Source: Anoplopoma fimbria (lineage: Eukaryota; Chordata; Actinopteri; Perciformes; Anoplopomatidae). Taken from it: a stretch of DNA of 64,000 nt. The stretch is from assembly GCF_027596085.1 (NCBI RefSeq), contig NC_072470.1, positions 3,923,688 through 3,987,687 of the forward strand. The letters run 5' to 3'. This document shows positions 34,210 through 45,264 of the stretch, in pieces (the first letter of the stretch is position 1; every line of letters begins with the position of its first letter). The notes under the pieces were generated by a model. The model did no database searches and was not told the DNA's origin. It saw only the letters and a list, made by a program, of their open reading frames with translations. The translations under genes and the position numbers were made by a program.

Positions 34210-34945
34210 GAAAAACAAACTTCCAGTCATTAATGGTATGATTTATTCATTAACAAGTGTGTGTCGTGAAAGAAAGTTTCTCATTTACACAATCTGTGAC
34301 GATATTTTTAAGAGCTTCACTGGATGCAGAAAACTGTAATGAATCCAATAAAACGCCTTCAATTATTAATAATGTTGAAATGCTTCATCTAAATGAGAAT
34401 ATTTCTATGAACAACTACAAACTTCTGCTCAGTTTTAATTCTGTGATTTATAGCAAGGAGTGATTCTTCTGGTTGGATGAAGTCATTTGTGTTAAAAGTA
34501 TAATAAGTCTTTGCCGTTAAACCAAAAAATCAAGCTAAAAGTAGTTAAAGTTCTCTAGAAATCTAAGTTAAAAAGAAGCTTTTAATTTTTAGATTAATTT
34601 AAACCATTGTTCACCAATCCTGTTTCAGGGTCAAACACAAGTGCAGCTTTAACACTGGTTGAGTTCCAGTGGCCTGTAATTGACCTAAGTCACACTTTCA
34701 ATGTATCTAAAGGCAGGAAAAAGGCTCAGCACTGCAACATGTTGCCATCAATCATTCATCAGCCAATGTGGGCACTGAAACACGTCAGCTGATCAATGAT
34801 TCATGGGAACATATTGCCTCCCATGAACCTTTTTTTTCACCTAATTTTAGACCTTATTTCTAGGGCCCTGTCTGTCATATAGGCAGGAGTATATCTCTCT
34901 TACTGACACTTTAAAAAAACACAGTGTGCATTTTAAAAACTCGAG
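34210..34945. other. A+T-rich unique DNA without a gene
   Basis: ATCCTGTTTCAGGGTCAAAC at 34617-34636 recurs exactly at 39054-39073. No gene or known repeat family was identified around it. Confidence 0.45.
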
Positions 34946-34948
34946 GCT

Positions 34949-35230
34949 TGACGGACAGATGGACGGACGAATGGACAGACTGGGTCGGGCAGACAGACAC
35001 ACAGGCATGTCAGAGGAGGCCCGTTGCCGGCTGGCGAGGCAGGACAGAGGGAGCATCTGCCGGCGGGTTTGAGGAGCAGCCATGGCTTCTGTGAATCAGG
35101 ATCTCCCCCGACGCCGTCGGCGGGCCAAGAAGGGCCGCGGCGGTGCCAACGGGTCAGGGGAATCGCTAATGGTTCAAAATATCATCAGCTAAAAGGGTCG
35201 GGATTATCTGAACCTCCTCACACCTGCATG
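34949..35230. promoter_or_regulatory. GGACAGA-type simple DNA and CpG-rich candidate element
   Basis: Imperfect GGACGGAC/GGACAGAC units fill 34949-35001. A G+C-rich block follows with CGACGCCGTCGGCGGGCC. A 36-codon frame from an ATG at 35082 has a good initiation context (GCAGCCATGG) and a basic run (PRRRRRAKKGRGG), but no other support. Confidence 0.25.
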
Positions 35231-35234
35231 GATT

Positions 35235-35895
35235 TACCCTGAAACCGTCGATTAAATGATGTTCTTCTTCTTCTGTTTATTCAAAACTAAGTTAAATCAT
35301 AAACTGCAGATGCAACAGGAGAACAGCAAATTGAAAACACTTCATTGTACTTGATGAATGCTGGCTAACTAAAGGGCTAGTTTGACCAAAAACACAAACA
35401 AAAACAGTCATACACATGAGTTTTATGCATTCAGATTTAGAATAGTAATAACCCATTTTGGGGATTTCCCATGCAGCCACCTGAATGCATAGGAAATAAA
35501 AATGGATTTCATCTGCTGGTTTTGTGCAGGAAATCAACAGATCTCTCTGGTCAGATTTCTATATTTTGCACCATAAAAATAATGAAAAGTAAGAAAACCA
35601 AAGTTATCATGGTTATAGCGTTTATATTTATTTTTATGTTTGCTTTTTTTCTGTAAACAGCTGAATACTTGTACCTCTTCAGGCGTCATGTAGCCGTAGA
35701 AACAATAACGCTTTCTTGAAACTAAGTGTGCCGTTTTGCAACAACAAAAATAGCGTTTTAAAATCCCGAAATCTCAGCAGGTGAACTTTAAACCATCGTT
35801 ATGGATCAATGACTCCATCAACCTCCAACAGATGAAACGCTGCTCATTCTGTTCATCTGGGGCAATAAAACATCTTTCATATTGAAAAAAAACAA
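35235..35895. other. A+T-rich unique DNA without a gene
   Basis: AACTAAAGGGCTAGTTTGAC at about 35367-35386 resembles a MITE left end, but no matching right end was found. The rest is featureless. Confidence 0.45.
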
Positions 35896-35899
35896 ACCT

Positions 35900-36170
35900 T
35901 TAAAGGCAGCAAAACAGTCACACGTCCGAATTCCCCCAAACCCGATTGCCAGAGTTCGCCCGAGTGCTTCTCCTCCCCCCTGCTGGTTATCTACGGAGAG
36001 CCACAGAAACCAGAGTGGGGGGTGGGGGGCTTACCAAACACAGCCGCGGCCCATTTGACCACAGGGGAGGCCTGTCAATGGCCCAGATAGTTCTGGTAAT
36101 TTCTCAGCGTTGACTCCACTGCTGCTGCAGTATTTTTACATATTCAGAGAGGGAATCCAATATGGGGGGG
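35900..36170. promoter_or_regulatory. Weak candidate noncoding regulatory element
   Basis: Complex sequence with CACGTCCGAATTCCCCC, CCCGATTGCCAGAGTTCGCC and GGTTATCTACGGAGAGCC. It includes a G-rich patch at 36017-36030. A TG array follows. Confidence 0.3.
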
Positions 36171-36187
36171 GACTCCCTTTGTTCTGG

Positions 36188-36460
36188 CGTGTGTGTGTGT
36201 GTGTGTGTGTATATGTGTATGTGTGTGTGTGTGTGTATGTGTGCTGGATCGCCGGGGCAAAGGGGGCCGCGTTCTCCTCCGCGGATACGCCTTGAAGTTG
36301 GAGGAACGCATAAGGTATATTTGAAAATACTGAGGAGTGAGGAGAAGAGAAGTAAACAGGATTAGCGTTATCAGCTGCACTTGCAAGGGGAATGCACACA
36401 CACACACAAACACACACAAACACACACTGTATATATTTGAGAATGCAAACACACACACAC
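36188..36460. repeat. Compound (TG)n / TATG array, then (CA)n runs
   Basis: TG units with TATA and TATG interruptions lie at 36188-36243. CA units with AAACA interruptions lie at 36395-36426, and a shorter CA run lies at 36449-36460. The TG and CA runs face each other across about 150 bp, like the two stronger pairs further right. Confidence 0.92.
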
Positions 36461-36469
36461 AAGGATAAG

Positions 36470-37190
36470 TAAAGCAATAAAGCATTCTCTGGATAGGCAG
36501 AGAAATATGACTCTTCTCGGACCGTGTGGGCAAATAAGTGTTTTTCTTAATCTCAGTAGTGGAGCATGATTCTGAATGGAATGATAATTGACCTTAATGC
36601 TCCTCTCCTGTGAAGGCAGTGACAGCAACTCATGGCTCATAATGCCGTGGAGGCGCGGGGAGGCCAATATGAGGGAGGCGCCGACGCTTCAAATGCAACC
36701 AAACAAGCCATCGGTTAAAAATTTATAAAAAAAAATACGAGCTCGCCACTCAAAACGTCAACAAAATGAGCGCCGTCCTCCTGCGGCGCGTTGAAGAATG
36801 AACGTGATTTTGTGAAACTTGTTTCTGCGTGTTTTCTGAATATCAGAGGGGCGGTTATTTTTAAACCCCCCCTTGTCCCTCCTCCATCCATCCTCTCCTC
36901 CCCCACAACACAAGCGGCGGATGGTGCTAATTTCAAAAACATCATCTCCTCCACGCCGGGTTCAGGAAGTTGATTTATAGACGGTGCTCGCCGAGTTAAT
37001 TGCAGTGCGCGACACCAATCAGTCTTTGGGGAGATTTCTAAGGCAAGCGGGGATTAAATCGACACCCAGCACAAACAAACAAACAAACATATTCATATCT
37101 CCCGTATTTATTTATCAATGTTTTAGATTGCGGTCTGCCTCCCAAGATTGCCCCCTTTTTCCTGCCGAAGATTCAATAAGTTGACAGAAA
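36470..37190. promoter_or_regulatory. Candidate conserved noncoding element
   Basis: The left part has GGAATGATAATTGACCTTAA and CTCATGGCTCATAATGCCG. The middle has GGCGGTTATTTTTAAACCCC. The right part has CGCCGAGTTAATTGCAGTGC, CGACACCAATCAGTC and four CAAA units at 37074-37088. The motif mix is similar to that of the other islands. No frame has a domain. Confidence 0.45.
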
Positions 37191-37194
37191 CATT

Positions 37195-37500
37195 GTCAGC
37201 ACCGGGGTGTCGCTTTATATCGCTGCTGCCAACAAATCTGTCTTTGGAAAAATGGAAATGTATGTGTTAAGCATGCCCCCACCCCCCACCCCCACCCCAC
37301 TCGTCCCAGCACCCCTCCCTTGTTGCATCCACGAGAGTTGCTCCTCCACAAAATGATCATGGTTGTGTTCGGAAGCATTCATCTTGATTATAGAGACAGA
37401 AATGCTTTGATAATGATCTGCGGGAGACGGTCGTCAGAAGTTTGTCAAAAAGCACTAAATGTCAAATCCCCGGCGGTGGTATCTAACTATCTGGTGGTGT
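37195..37500. promoter_or_regulatory. Weak candidate element with C-rich quadruplex-prone run
   Basis: GTGTCGCTTTATATCGCTGC and CATCTTGATTATAGAGACAG flank a C-rich run at 37274-37315. On the minus strand this run presents repeated GGGGG tracts separated by one or two bases. Confidence 0.3.
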
Positions 37501-37512
37501 GACACTGCCTGT

Positions 37513-37514
<2 letters not shown>

Positions 37515-37599
<85 letters not shown>
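37515..37599. repeat. (CA)n microsatellite, left arm of a facing pair
   Basis: About 42 uninterrupted CA units. It faces the TG array at 37716-37776 across 116 bp of unique DNA. Confidence 0.97.
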
Positions 37600-37601
<2 letters not shown>

Positions 37602-37712
37602 GGACTTGGCCAATGAGACGTATGCCTCTCATTGCCTCCCATGCCTCCTCACTGTATTGCACTGAGAGAGATGGAGTGGAGAGCACGCAGCTGCAGACCA
37701 ACAACAACAGCA

Positions 37713-37715
<3 letters not shown>

Positions 37716-37762
<47 letters not shown>

Positions 37763-37776
37763 TGTGTGTGTGTGTG
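37716..37776. repeat. (TG)n microsatellite, right arm of a facing pair
   Basis: About 30 TG units with one TC interruption. It is preceded by ACAACAACAGCAGCAG and is complementary to the CA array on its left. Confidence 0.97.
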
Positions 37777-37779
37777 GTC

Positions 37780-39400
37780 GTCTGGCAGATCACGTATGTT
37801 CAGGGACACAAAAACACTGTGGGAAAATGGAAACGGGGATTCGGCGCATTTGTTGCAAAGCTGTCAGCTGTTTGTGTTCTAAGTGGTTCCGTTTTTTTGA
37901 ACGTGTTTCCGTAAAAGAAATGTTTAAAGTGGCTTCAAAACAATAAATCATCTCGTGATTGATTCTGAGTTATTTCAGTCAACATGTGACAGTCGACATG
38001 AGAGATGTAGTGAAGTGGAGAGTCTTTTTCGTAGTGGTGTTAATGCAACACTGTTCGATAGGTCAAGAAACACGAGCAGCCAGATGTTCAGAAAAACTCA
38101 ACCTGAGTGACCTTGAGATGTTCTGACTCCTCCTGCACGATAAAGCTGCGTCTGAAATCACAAACTATGCACTACTTTTGCGTGTTTAAACAGTACTACG
38201 TACTTTTTTGTTACCACATCACTTCCTGAGAGACTCCTTGTTGGTTGGAGACAGGTAACCATGGTAACCTGTGCCAACTTCATGTGCTCAAACAATGATT
38301 AGTGAGAAATAATTAAAAAAAAATCCAGTTTACTACTCCTAGCAATGTGAAAACTTCTACTTACACTTACATTGAAGCATTTTTGACGTTACAGAGCTGT
38401 CTGTTATTGTCTGTTTTGAATGTTGTCTTGACAAACGCATTGCATTGTGGGATATTTATAACGGCTAGTGTCTTGAACACAAATCTTATGTACTGTTTTT
38501 GCATAGTAAGTAGCATTTTAGTATTTAATATAGTTGGTTTGACTGGATGTTAATTTTATTTGTTGCAACTTTAGAATGATCTCTCTGTTTTATGTTGAAA
38601 ATCCAACTTCCTGTCTTCCTCTTTGTATTAATTGTCTTGTAAATCTTTATAAATATCTTGTATATATTTCTTCAAAAATAAAAATTCAAGATCATTCTTT
38701 GACATGAATGACGTACTTTCACTCTAACCATTTTGTTACTTATTTCCATGTTTAGGTCACATGATGACAACTGAGCCACAGATATGACGAGAGGGCTAAC
38801 TTTGCTGATGAAGCCCGGGAGATGTGACTGAAAGCTCTAGAAACAGCCAGTAAGTAGACCTTTTAGTTGTGTTTTTAGTCAAATGCAAAAAACATATAAA
38901 TTATAATTAAGAAATTCAACCAATTTCTGTTTCTGCGACGTGTCAAAAAAACATTTTGGTTCATGCACTCTCCATTAAACACAATCCATAAAACATTTCC
39001 TAATTTAAATGAAATCCCTCATGTCACTTCTACACTTCCATCCCGCTCAGAAAATCCTGTTTCAGGGTCAAACGATTCCAAACTTTAGTGAAATAATGAT
39101 CTGAAAGTGACCGTATGTAACTGACCTTCATTCAAGTTATTGTGAGGGTTATCACATAATTGAAAACTAAAAATAGATGTTTTAATCTAGTTTGTAACGC
39201 AATGTTATTTTTTTGGAGGGGGGACTTTTGATTGATCCCAAAGATGAATTTGAAATATAACATTTCTTTAAGGCTGACCTGTCACAGGTTTATGTATTCA
39301 TACATACAGAGCTCATTCTGTGGTAAAATACAACTCAATCTGCTTTTGTCTGCCTACTGACTCACTCTGTCACACACACACGCACACACACACGGCGTAA
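37780..39400. other. A+T-rich DNA holding one candidate MITE, no gene
   Basis: Apart from the MITE described separately (38135-38550) and the 20-mer shared with 34617-34636, nothing gene-like is seen. A short CA run lies at 39372-39392. Confidence 0.5.
38135..38550 (+). mobile_element. Candidate MITE (GCTGCGTCTGAAATCACAAAC type)
   Basis: The left end reads GCTGCGTCTGAAATCACAAA, then CTATGCACTAC and AGTACTACGTAC. The right part reads GCATTGCATTGTGGGATATT, then TTATGTACTG and GCATAGTAAGTAG. I recall fish MITEs starting GCGTCCGAAATCGCATACT and ending near GCATTGTGGGATA with AGTATGCATTTCGGACGC. The order and the weak complementarity of the ends fit this. The terminal right sequence is decayed, so the boundary is approximate. 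No transposase is present. Confidence 0.5.
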
Positions 39401-39543
39401 CAGCTTATAATTTAAATATTAATGACATCACAGGTCTCACTTCTGCAGCTTTAGGAAGAGACGTTCGCATGCCGACTGGCAGGTACTAAACGCTAAACGA
39501 GTGGAATTCCTCTTTAAAATGCTAATGAGGGCCGGCTGAACTC

Positions 39544-39544
<1 letters not shown>
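39400..39544. promoter_or_regulatory. Weak candidate noncoding regulatory element
   Basis: Complex patch with CTTATAATTTAAATATTAATG, GACTGGCAGG and GCTAATGAGGGCCGGC, ending at a TG array. Evidence is compositional only. Confidence 0.25.

Positions 39545-39622
<78 letters not shown>
39545..39622. repeat. (GT)n microsatellite
   Basis: Thirty-nine uninterrupted GT units. Confidence 0.97.
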
Positions 39623-39624
<2 letters not shown>

Positions 39625-40230
39625 TTGCAGCTTCTAAATGAACTGCCAGCTTTCAATACGATTACGCTACGTGACCTTTTAGAGGAGCTGACACAATATA
39701 CAGGATTCAGTTCATTATTGAGCAACTTTGTGCAGCACAGGCTTTTATTTTGAAGGAGTGAGATCACAATAAAGCCGTTTGACTGTCACATTTGTCTTAC
39801 ATCATGTGTATTATTATAAATCAGCGCTTTTTAGTGGATTTCAGGAAGTTTTATCTGCAATAATGCCATTTTTGACAATAAATCCTTTTGGTTTTCCGTC
39901 GGTTTCTCACAAATCTTTAGCCGTTTTCCCGCCGCTGGCCTCTTGTGATGGTTTTGTCTTCGCATATGGCCGAAGTGGCCGCCGCCCGCCGCTGACAGCC
40001 TCCCCGTCATCCCACAGAGCAGGCAAACATCTTGCACGGGTACAAACGTGGACCGACCCTCCCTTTGGCTGACGTCCAACCTCCGTCTCGCGTCTTCTGG
40101 GAGAACAAGAGGAGAAATGGAACAACTGGTTTTAATGAAACAATTACAAGACACTAATTATTATGTTAATGTTTTGCTACTATCATCAGCCACCGCTAAC
40201 AGCCTCCTGCACCTAGAGGTTCAGAGCCTG
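39625..40230. promoter_or_regulatory. Candidate conserved noncoding element between two GT arrays
   Basis: It contains CAATACGATTACGCTACG, ATCTGCAATAATGCCATTTT, GACAATAAATCC, CGCATATGGCCGAAGTGG and GACACTAATTATTATG. G+C-rich and A+T-rich patches alternate. Frames on both strands overlap without domains. Confidence 0.42.
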
Positions 40231-40232
40231 CC

Positions 40233-40260
40233 GTGTGTGTGTGTGTGTGTGTGTGTGTGT
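40233..40260. repeat. (GT)n microsatellite, short
   Basis: Fourteen GT units. Confidence 0.9.
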
Positions 40261-40455
40261 TGTCTTTCAGCTAGGTGGGGAGATGGACGTTTTTCAATAG
40301 GCAGCCGTGTGCACGGCAGGAATGTGTTGGAAATGTAAAAAGGGCCACAAAGCGCCGGCTGTTGTCATTGAATGTCAGGTACATTAATTCCCATAATGCT
40401 CAGCGCAAATAAATTAGCAGCAGGGTTGCCAGTGATTCAAAGCCATCAGTTTTAG

Positions 40456-40583
<128 letters not shown>

Positions 40584-40673
40584 TGAGGAGGGGGGGCTCA
40601 GGAGACAGGCCCGGAGGCGAGAACACACACAACACACGCAACTAAACACATGCATCACAGCCGCGCTCTGCCT

Positions 40674-40674
<1 letters not shown>

Positions 40675-40738
<64 letters not shown>
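40675..40738. repeat. (CA)n microsatellite, right arm of a facing pair
   Basis: About 32 CA units, complementary to the TG array that ends 92 bp to the left. The spacer also has short ACACAC runs. Confidence 0.97.
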
Positions 40739-40740
<2 letters not shown>

Positions 40741-40964
40741 TTAGACAGCAGTGTACTGTGGAGGCCGTTGTTCATGCAGCAGCAGTCGTACATGTGTTGT
40801 GCATTAAAGGATAATTCCACCTTCATGTGGCGCGTGGAAGCGGCAGGTACGACAACGTTCTATAAAAAACACACAAACGCTACTGAAGATAAATTACTGC
40901 AACGGTGGAGCTTCTGGAGGAACCTGACAAGTTGCAAAAATATGGTTGCAAATGTGTAGATCTG

Positions 40965-41075
40965 TCGTGCAAAACATTCTCTGGTTGCAGCTTCTCTGTT
41001 TTATGTCATTGTAAACTAAATATATCTGTATTTTGAACTGTTGATCAGACAAAACAAGCATTCTGAATCCTTCAC
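40965..41075 (+). repeat. Fragment of a percomorph dispersed repeat
   Basis: It reads CTGGTTGCAGCTTCTCTG, TTTTATGTCATTGTAAACT, then AAATATATCTGTATTTTGAAC and TGTTGATCAGACAAAACAAG. I recall the consensus GGTTCCAGCTTCTC...CTGTTTTATATCATTGTAAACTG...GGACTGTTGGTCGGACAAAACAAG as very common in percomorphs. A more complete but more diverged copy appears to lie at 54309-54560. Only the interior is preserved here. Confidence 0.65.
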
Positions 41076-41079
41076 TCTG

Positions 41080-41515
41080 ATTGCATACTGTTTTATAACG
41101 GTTAAAACATATCGATAAATATTCTGTGCTTCTTGGAAAAAAGTTGCACAGAAGATTTAGTTAACACAGCTGATTTCTAAAGACATAACACTCTGAGATC
41201 TAAAATAATAATCTTAAAGAAGTGCAAAAGTCAGCAAGTTTATGGTCATGAGACAAAAAAATCTGATGTTATTATTAAATCAAATCATAAAATAAGTTAA
41301 TTTCATATATTCTGTATTTAGGTCAAAGGTAGCTCAGATGGAAACTGTTCACATCCAGTAAAAGCAGGACTTTGTTTGTGGAACAACATGATCTCTTTCA
41401 GTTGTTCTGAAACACAAACACATGTCTGTTCACCTCTGTCATGTTGTGTCGGCGGCAGATCAAACCAGAATAATCTGCATAGGACTGTTATTTTTTCAGT
41501 TTGGTTGAATTGACC
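41080..41515. other. A+T-rich DNA without a gene
   Basis: GGTTGAATTGACCCTTTAGC at about 41502-41521 resembles the right end of a MITE. ATTAAAGGATAATTCCACC at 40804-40822 could be its partner 0.7 kb to the left. No coding frame. Confidence 0.4.
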
Positions 41516-41519
41516 CTTT

Positions 41520-42130
41520 AGCTACCTCCTTTGCTGACGCTTGACTTTGAAGACGTTGGGTCTTTTGTTTTTGTCTCGGCCAGGTTTTTGACTCTCAGTG
41601 GGACTACCTGGCTGAATGATGGCTCAAAGAACGGAGCAACAAAGTCCCAGACTGTCTGCCATGAGTCAGTGAAAGAGGTGATTCATGAACAGTGGGCACG
41701 AGGTCTTGGCTCGGACGCTTTGATTGAAACCTGTTTAGCAACAACTGCTAATTTCATTACATGGTGTCAGCGCACACTGAGCGGCTCCTCCAGGGCCCGC
41801 TTTGAACTCTCGGGGCCCCAACAATGACACGGGGCGGTCAGGGGGCCTGATGGGAGTGTGACGGGTCGGCGGTGGGAGGAAAAACAAAACCTCCCCCCTT
41901 TTTTCATAATGCTGAAGTCTGTCAAATATTTTGATATGTCCCACACACCATGGTGCAGCTCCTCCTGGGCCTTTTGCCTTTCAGCGGGGAAACAATTGAC
42001 TTTCTTCACGATCAAGTCGTCGGCCTCCCCGCCTCCAGGCAAAAGCTTTCATGAGGAGCCATGGTTTGCCGCTGCAGCTGTTCCTCTGGGGTTCTTCCCA
42101 TGGACACCGGGGATAAAAAGTCTTTGAGGA
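41520..42130. promoter_or_regulatory. Candidate conserved noncoding element
   Basis: Complex DNA with CAACTGCTAATTTCATTAC, CTTTTTTCATAATGCTG, GTCAAATATTTTGATATGTC and GGGAAACAATTGACTTTC. G+C-rich runs lie at 41775-41870. Frames on both strands overlap, none with a domain. Confidence 0.42.
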
Positions 42131-42134
42131 AGCC

Positions 42135-43305
42135 ACTTCAGTTGTGCGGCCTCGCAGGTTTCTCTTCTTTCTTTCTTTTATTCAACCATAACTTGGCTCA
42201 CAAGAAACTTTTTGGTTTTTGGACTTGGTTTGATCTTTTTTGTCTTTGTTAGCGATGATGATTAGTCGGCTCATCATCTTTATGCAATATAGTTCTTGAT
42301 AATGAAGCATTTTGGTTATTTATTTAGCCTTGAAACCAGAGGCATTTTCTGGAAATGAGGGTTCAGAAGATCTCCACATCATCAATAAGATCAATAATTA
42401 CCTTTAACACCTATAATAACCACATTTTACCACCCTCTAGTGGATCATCAGTACAATGCAGGAAGTCTAAAGGTCGCTTATTTAGCAAATTCAAGATGGC
42501 TACCGTTGTTACGATTCACAAGACTTAACAAGCATCATGTTATTTTACAGGATTAAAATCTGTATTTCTGATTTATTTTAAGATTGGCTGCTGGATTCAA
42601 GCAGTATATTGATACTAAACATTTTTTTTAACTTATTCACAAGATAATATTGACAATGTATATCATTGTTTTGCGTTTCATAATGTTTTTTGTTGTATTT
42701 AATGTAATACACTCGTTTGACTATTTAATCAAACTAATACAATTTTAGATATTATTTTTGTAAGACATTTAAAGTAAAAGTGGGGGTATTTATATGTAGT
42801 TTATATTTATAGCCTTGTCTGTCATTGTGGAGCAGATTCTCTTTGGTAATCAGCAAGTAAACATAAAAACAGTAAAAAAAAAAAAACTTAATAATATGCA
42901 TGTTTATATTGCTGTAGATATGTATAAAATAAATGTATTTAAAGTACTGTATATGCATGAGAATAATAACATATTTGAAAAATATTTTGACAATTATTAA
43001 TAAATATGATCTCAAGTTAAATAAATTGCCATGGAAGCCAAATGTATCCATATTTGATACAAACAAAAAGTCATACATGCAAATTTGAATAGCATATTAT
43101 AATAATATATAGCATAATAATGGTTATTTCATCTGTCAGGCTTCACAGGGTTAAAACAAGTATGCTGCTATAGTTTTAAGTACAAAGAAATAGTCTTAAA
43201 ACTAAAAAATAGACTAAATTATTTGCTAAAAATACATTTTTTGCAGTGTGTCCAACTTTTTACAGCGAGCTAACATCCTAACTGACTGAAAAAGAGCAGC
43301 AGACT
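42135..43305. other. Strongly A+T-rich DNA without a gene
   Basis: Poly-A/T runs and stops occur in all frames, and a 12-base A run lies near 42876-42888. The minus-strand 108-codon frame at 42752-43078 is rich in F, Y, I and N, as expected from random A+T-rich DNA. Confidence 0.55.
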
Positions 43306-43309
43306 TCAG

Positions 43310-43720
43310 AACATGCACCATGAAGGTAACTTTGTAAAGTTCACTGCGGATAGAGAAGGCGTATGAATATTCATGAAAAATTACCCGAGCTCGCTGTGCC
43401 TGATAGCGGGCCCTTTTTCCACCGCGGTATTAGGCCTGTAAAAGAGATGAAAGGCTTGTGAACCATCCCCACTTCCTTGGCCTTATACTGGGACACAATG
43501 GCCAACCAGCCGCTCAATTAGTCTGCCATCTTAGACTGACTGTTTGACAGGTCTAGCTAATTGTTAATCCCGCCATAACTGTTGCTCAGAGTAATTAATC
43601 ATGTAACAAAAGGGCTCTCAGTGAGGCAACCCCACCAGTGCGGATGTGTGTCAAACCAGAGAGCCGGAGCTGAGAGGGGGAAAGAAAAGCTGCAGTAAAG
43701 GTTGTCCAATTTACAGCGAG
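43310..43720. promoter_or_regulatory. Candidate conserved noncoding element, TALE/homeodomain-rich
   Basis: It holds GAATATTCATGAAAAATTAC, CCACCGCGGTATTAGGCC, CCGCTCAATTAGTCTGCC, CTGTTTGACAGGTCTAGC, TAATTGTTAATCCCGCC and GAGTAATTAATCATG. TGACAG is a MEIS/TGIF core, and four TAAT-type sites lie within 100 bp of it. The G+C-rich and A+T-rich cores are finely mixed, and no frame is present. Confidence 0.5.
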
Positions 43721-43724
43721 GTTG

Positions 43725-44165
43725 ATCAACAAATATTTAATCTTCATTTGCAGCACCTTTTGCTTCGGCGAGCGTTTTTTTCCAGGGCGTAAACAAGTGC
43801 GTGCGTGAGATCTCCTGGCTTATGTAAATGTGTTCTCCGTGTGAGCGGGTTCCGGGGGTCAAGCACCATTCATCACGAGATAGAGTGTCATTTTCTACCA
43901 CTTCATACGCCAGCAGCTGCTTAAGAGGAGGCAGAGAAAAGGAGGTATTCTTTGAGGGAAGGAGAAAGGAAAAGGCAGAGCCGAGCACAATCTGGGCTTC
44001 AGAGAGGAGACGGAGGGTGAATGAGGAACACAAGGTGCCACTGTGTCAGAATTCAAATGTGAGCACAAACCGGTGATGTCATTCACCTCCCCAACCCCAC
44101 CTCGAGTCATAAGACCAAGCGCATTCCTGGGAACAGGAAATGGACACAAAGAGCCACCGTGTTGT
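43725..44165. promoter_or_regulatory. Weak candidate noncoding regulatory element
   Basis: CAACAAATATTTAATCTTC and GCTTCGGCGAGCG at the left are followed by a purine-rich part at 43920-44030. Frames on both strands overlap without domains. Confidence 0.28.
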
Positions 44166-44259
44166 GCAGTTCAGAAACACTGACTCATTTCGTTGTGACC
44201 CGTACGTTATTTATTTTTTTCCCCTCGGTGTGTCCAAATGATGATTAATATCTGTTTTC

Positions 44260-44575
44260 TATCTCTGTGCCGAACGGCCCCAGCGGCAAACAAGAGCACC
44301 TCTTGTTCGGATGAAAAAGGAATTCTATGCTCCCAGGCTATGGGACCTCATAAAGGCTAAATTGGATAATTTGAGGGAAAATGGACAGAGGTCATATCTC
44401 ATTTCCATTTTTCTTTTTTTGAGATTTAAAGATTGTCACGCGACTCACTTGGTGTTTACGGCTCACGGACCTTTCGAGGCTGCCAAGGATTTGTTTTTTT
44501 GCTTAATGCTTCGTCACAATGACGAATCAAACTGCTTGAACAAAAGGAGAATAAGAAGTCAGGGCTGACGTCTCA
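44260..44575. promoter_or_regulatory. Candidate noncoding regulatory element
   Basis: Non-repetitive DNA with GCCGAACGGCCCCAGCGGC, GGCTAAATTGGATAATTTG and GATTGTCACGCGACTCAC. An 85-codon plus-strand frame begins with a weak start context and lacks any domain or splice support. Confidence 0.33.
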
Positions 44576-44579
44576 CCTC

Positions 44580-45260
44580 ATCAACCATCAACCATCATAA
44601 TCAACGTTTTACCACGTGTAACAATCAGAGCTTTGTTACTGCTACGCCAAAAAAACCTGATGATTTGAGCAACAAAACAAATCCTCCAGGGAGCCGCTGG
44701 CCGTCCCGCCGCTCGACCCACCTCCACCACCAGCGAGCAGGACCAAAGCACCATACCACACACGAAAACCTGCAGACAATAAACAGAAACAGTAGGAATC
44801 CTTCCCTAATTTGACTTGCTCCACAGGTGGTCCCCAGCTGCCTGCGAACAGGTTACTGGGGGCCCCGACGGAGGAGAGGGGCTTTTCATTTTAAAGCGGA
44901 ACAATAGGCAACCGCTCAGGTCCCAAAACCAGGAGGTCGTTTCTTTCTCTTTTTTTTATTTGGCAGTGCCTGGAGGTAAGTCGCAGCTCCACGGCAGCAG
45001 ACAGTGAGGTCTTTTGTCTCCACGTCTGTGCACCAAGATGGGGGCTATCAGAAATTCCCCCTGTCTTAGCTCACATGATTCAATGAGAGCCCTGTGTGTC
45101 AGTCTGAGGGCTGTTCTTTTCTTGTCTATTCATGTCGTACACCGACGGGGGAAAGACCCGGGTACGCTTACGGCCGGAGGCCTGCTTTTACTCATCCAAC
45201 GCGGATACAAACTGCAGAATTCATTTAACTCATAATTACACGGCTTCTCGTACTGAATGG
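44580..45260. other. Unique DNA without a recognisable gene
   Basis: The stretch is moderately G+C-rich. GGCTATCAGAAATTCCCCC and CTCACATGATTCAATGAGAG around 45045-45090 could belong to a further regulatory island. Confidence 0.4.
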
Positions 45261-45264
45261 CGCT

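Noticed and set aside
35082..35192. 36-codon frame with strong start context and basic run
   Set aside because: Too short, with no splice donor and no homologue recognised. CpG-rich DNA makes arginine runs likely.
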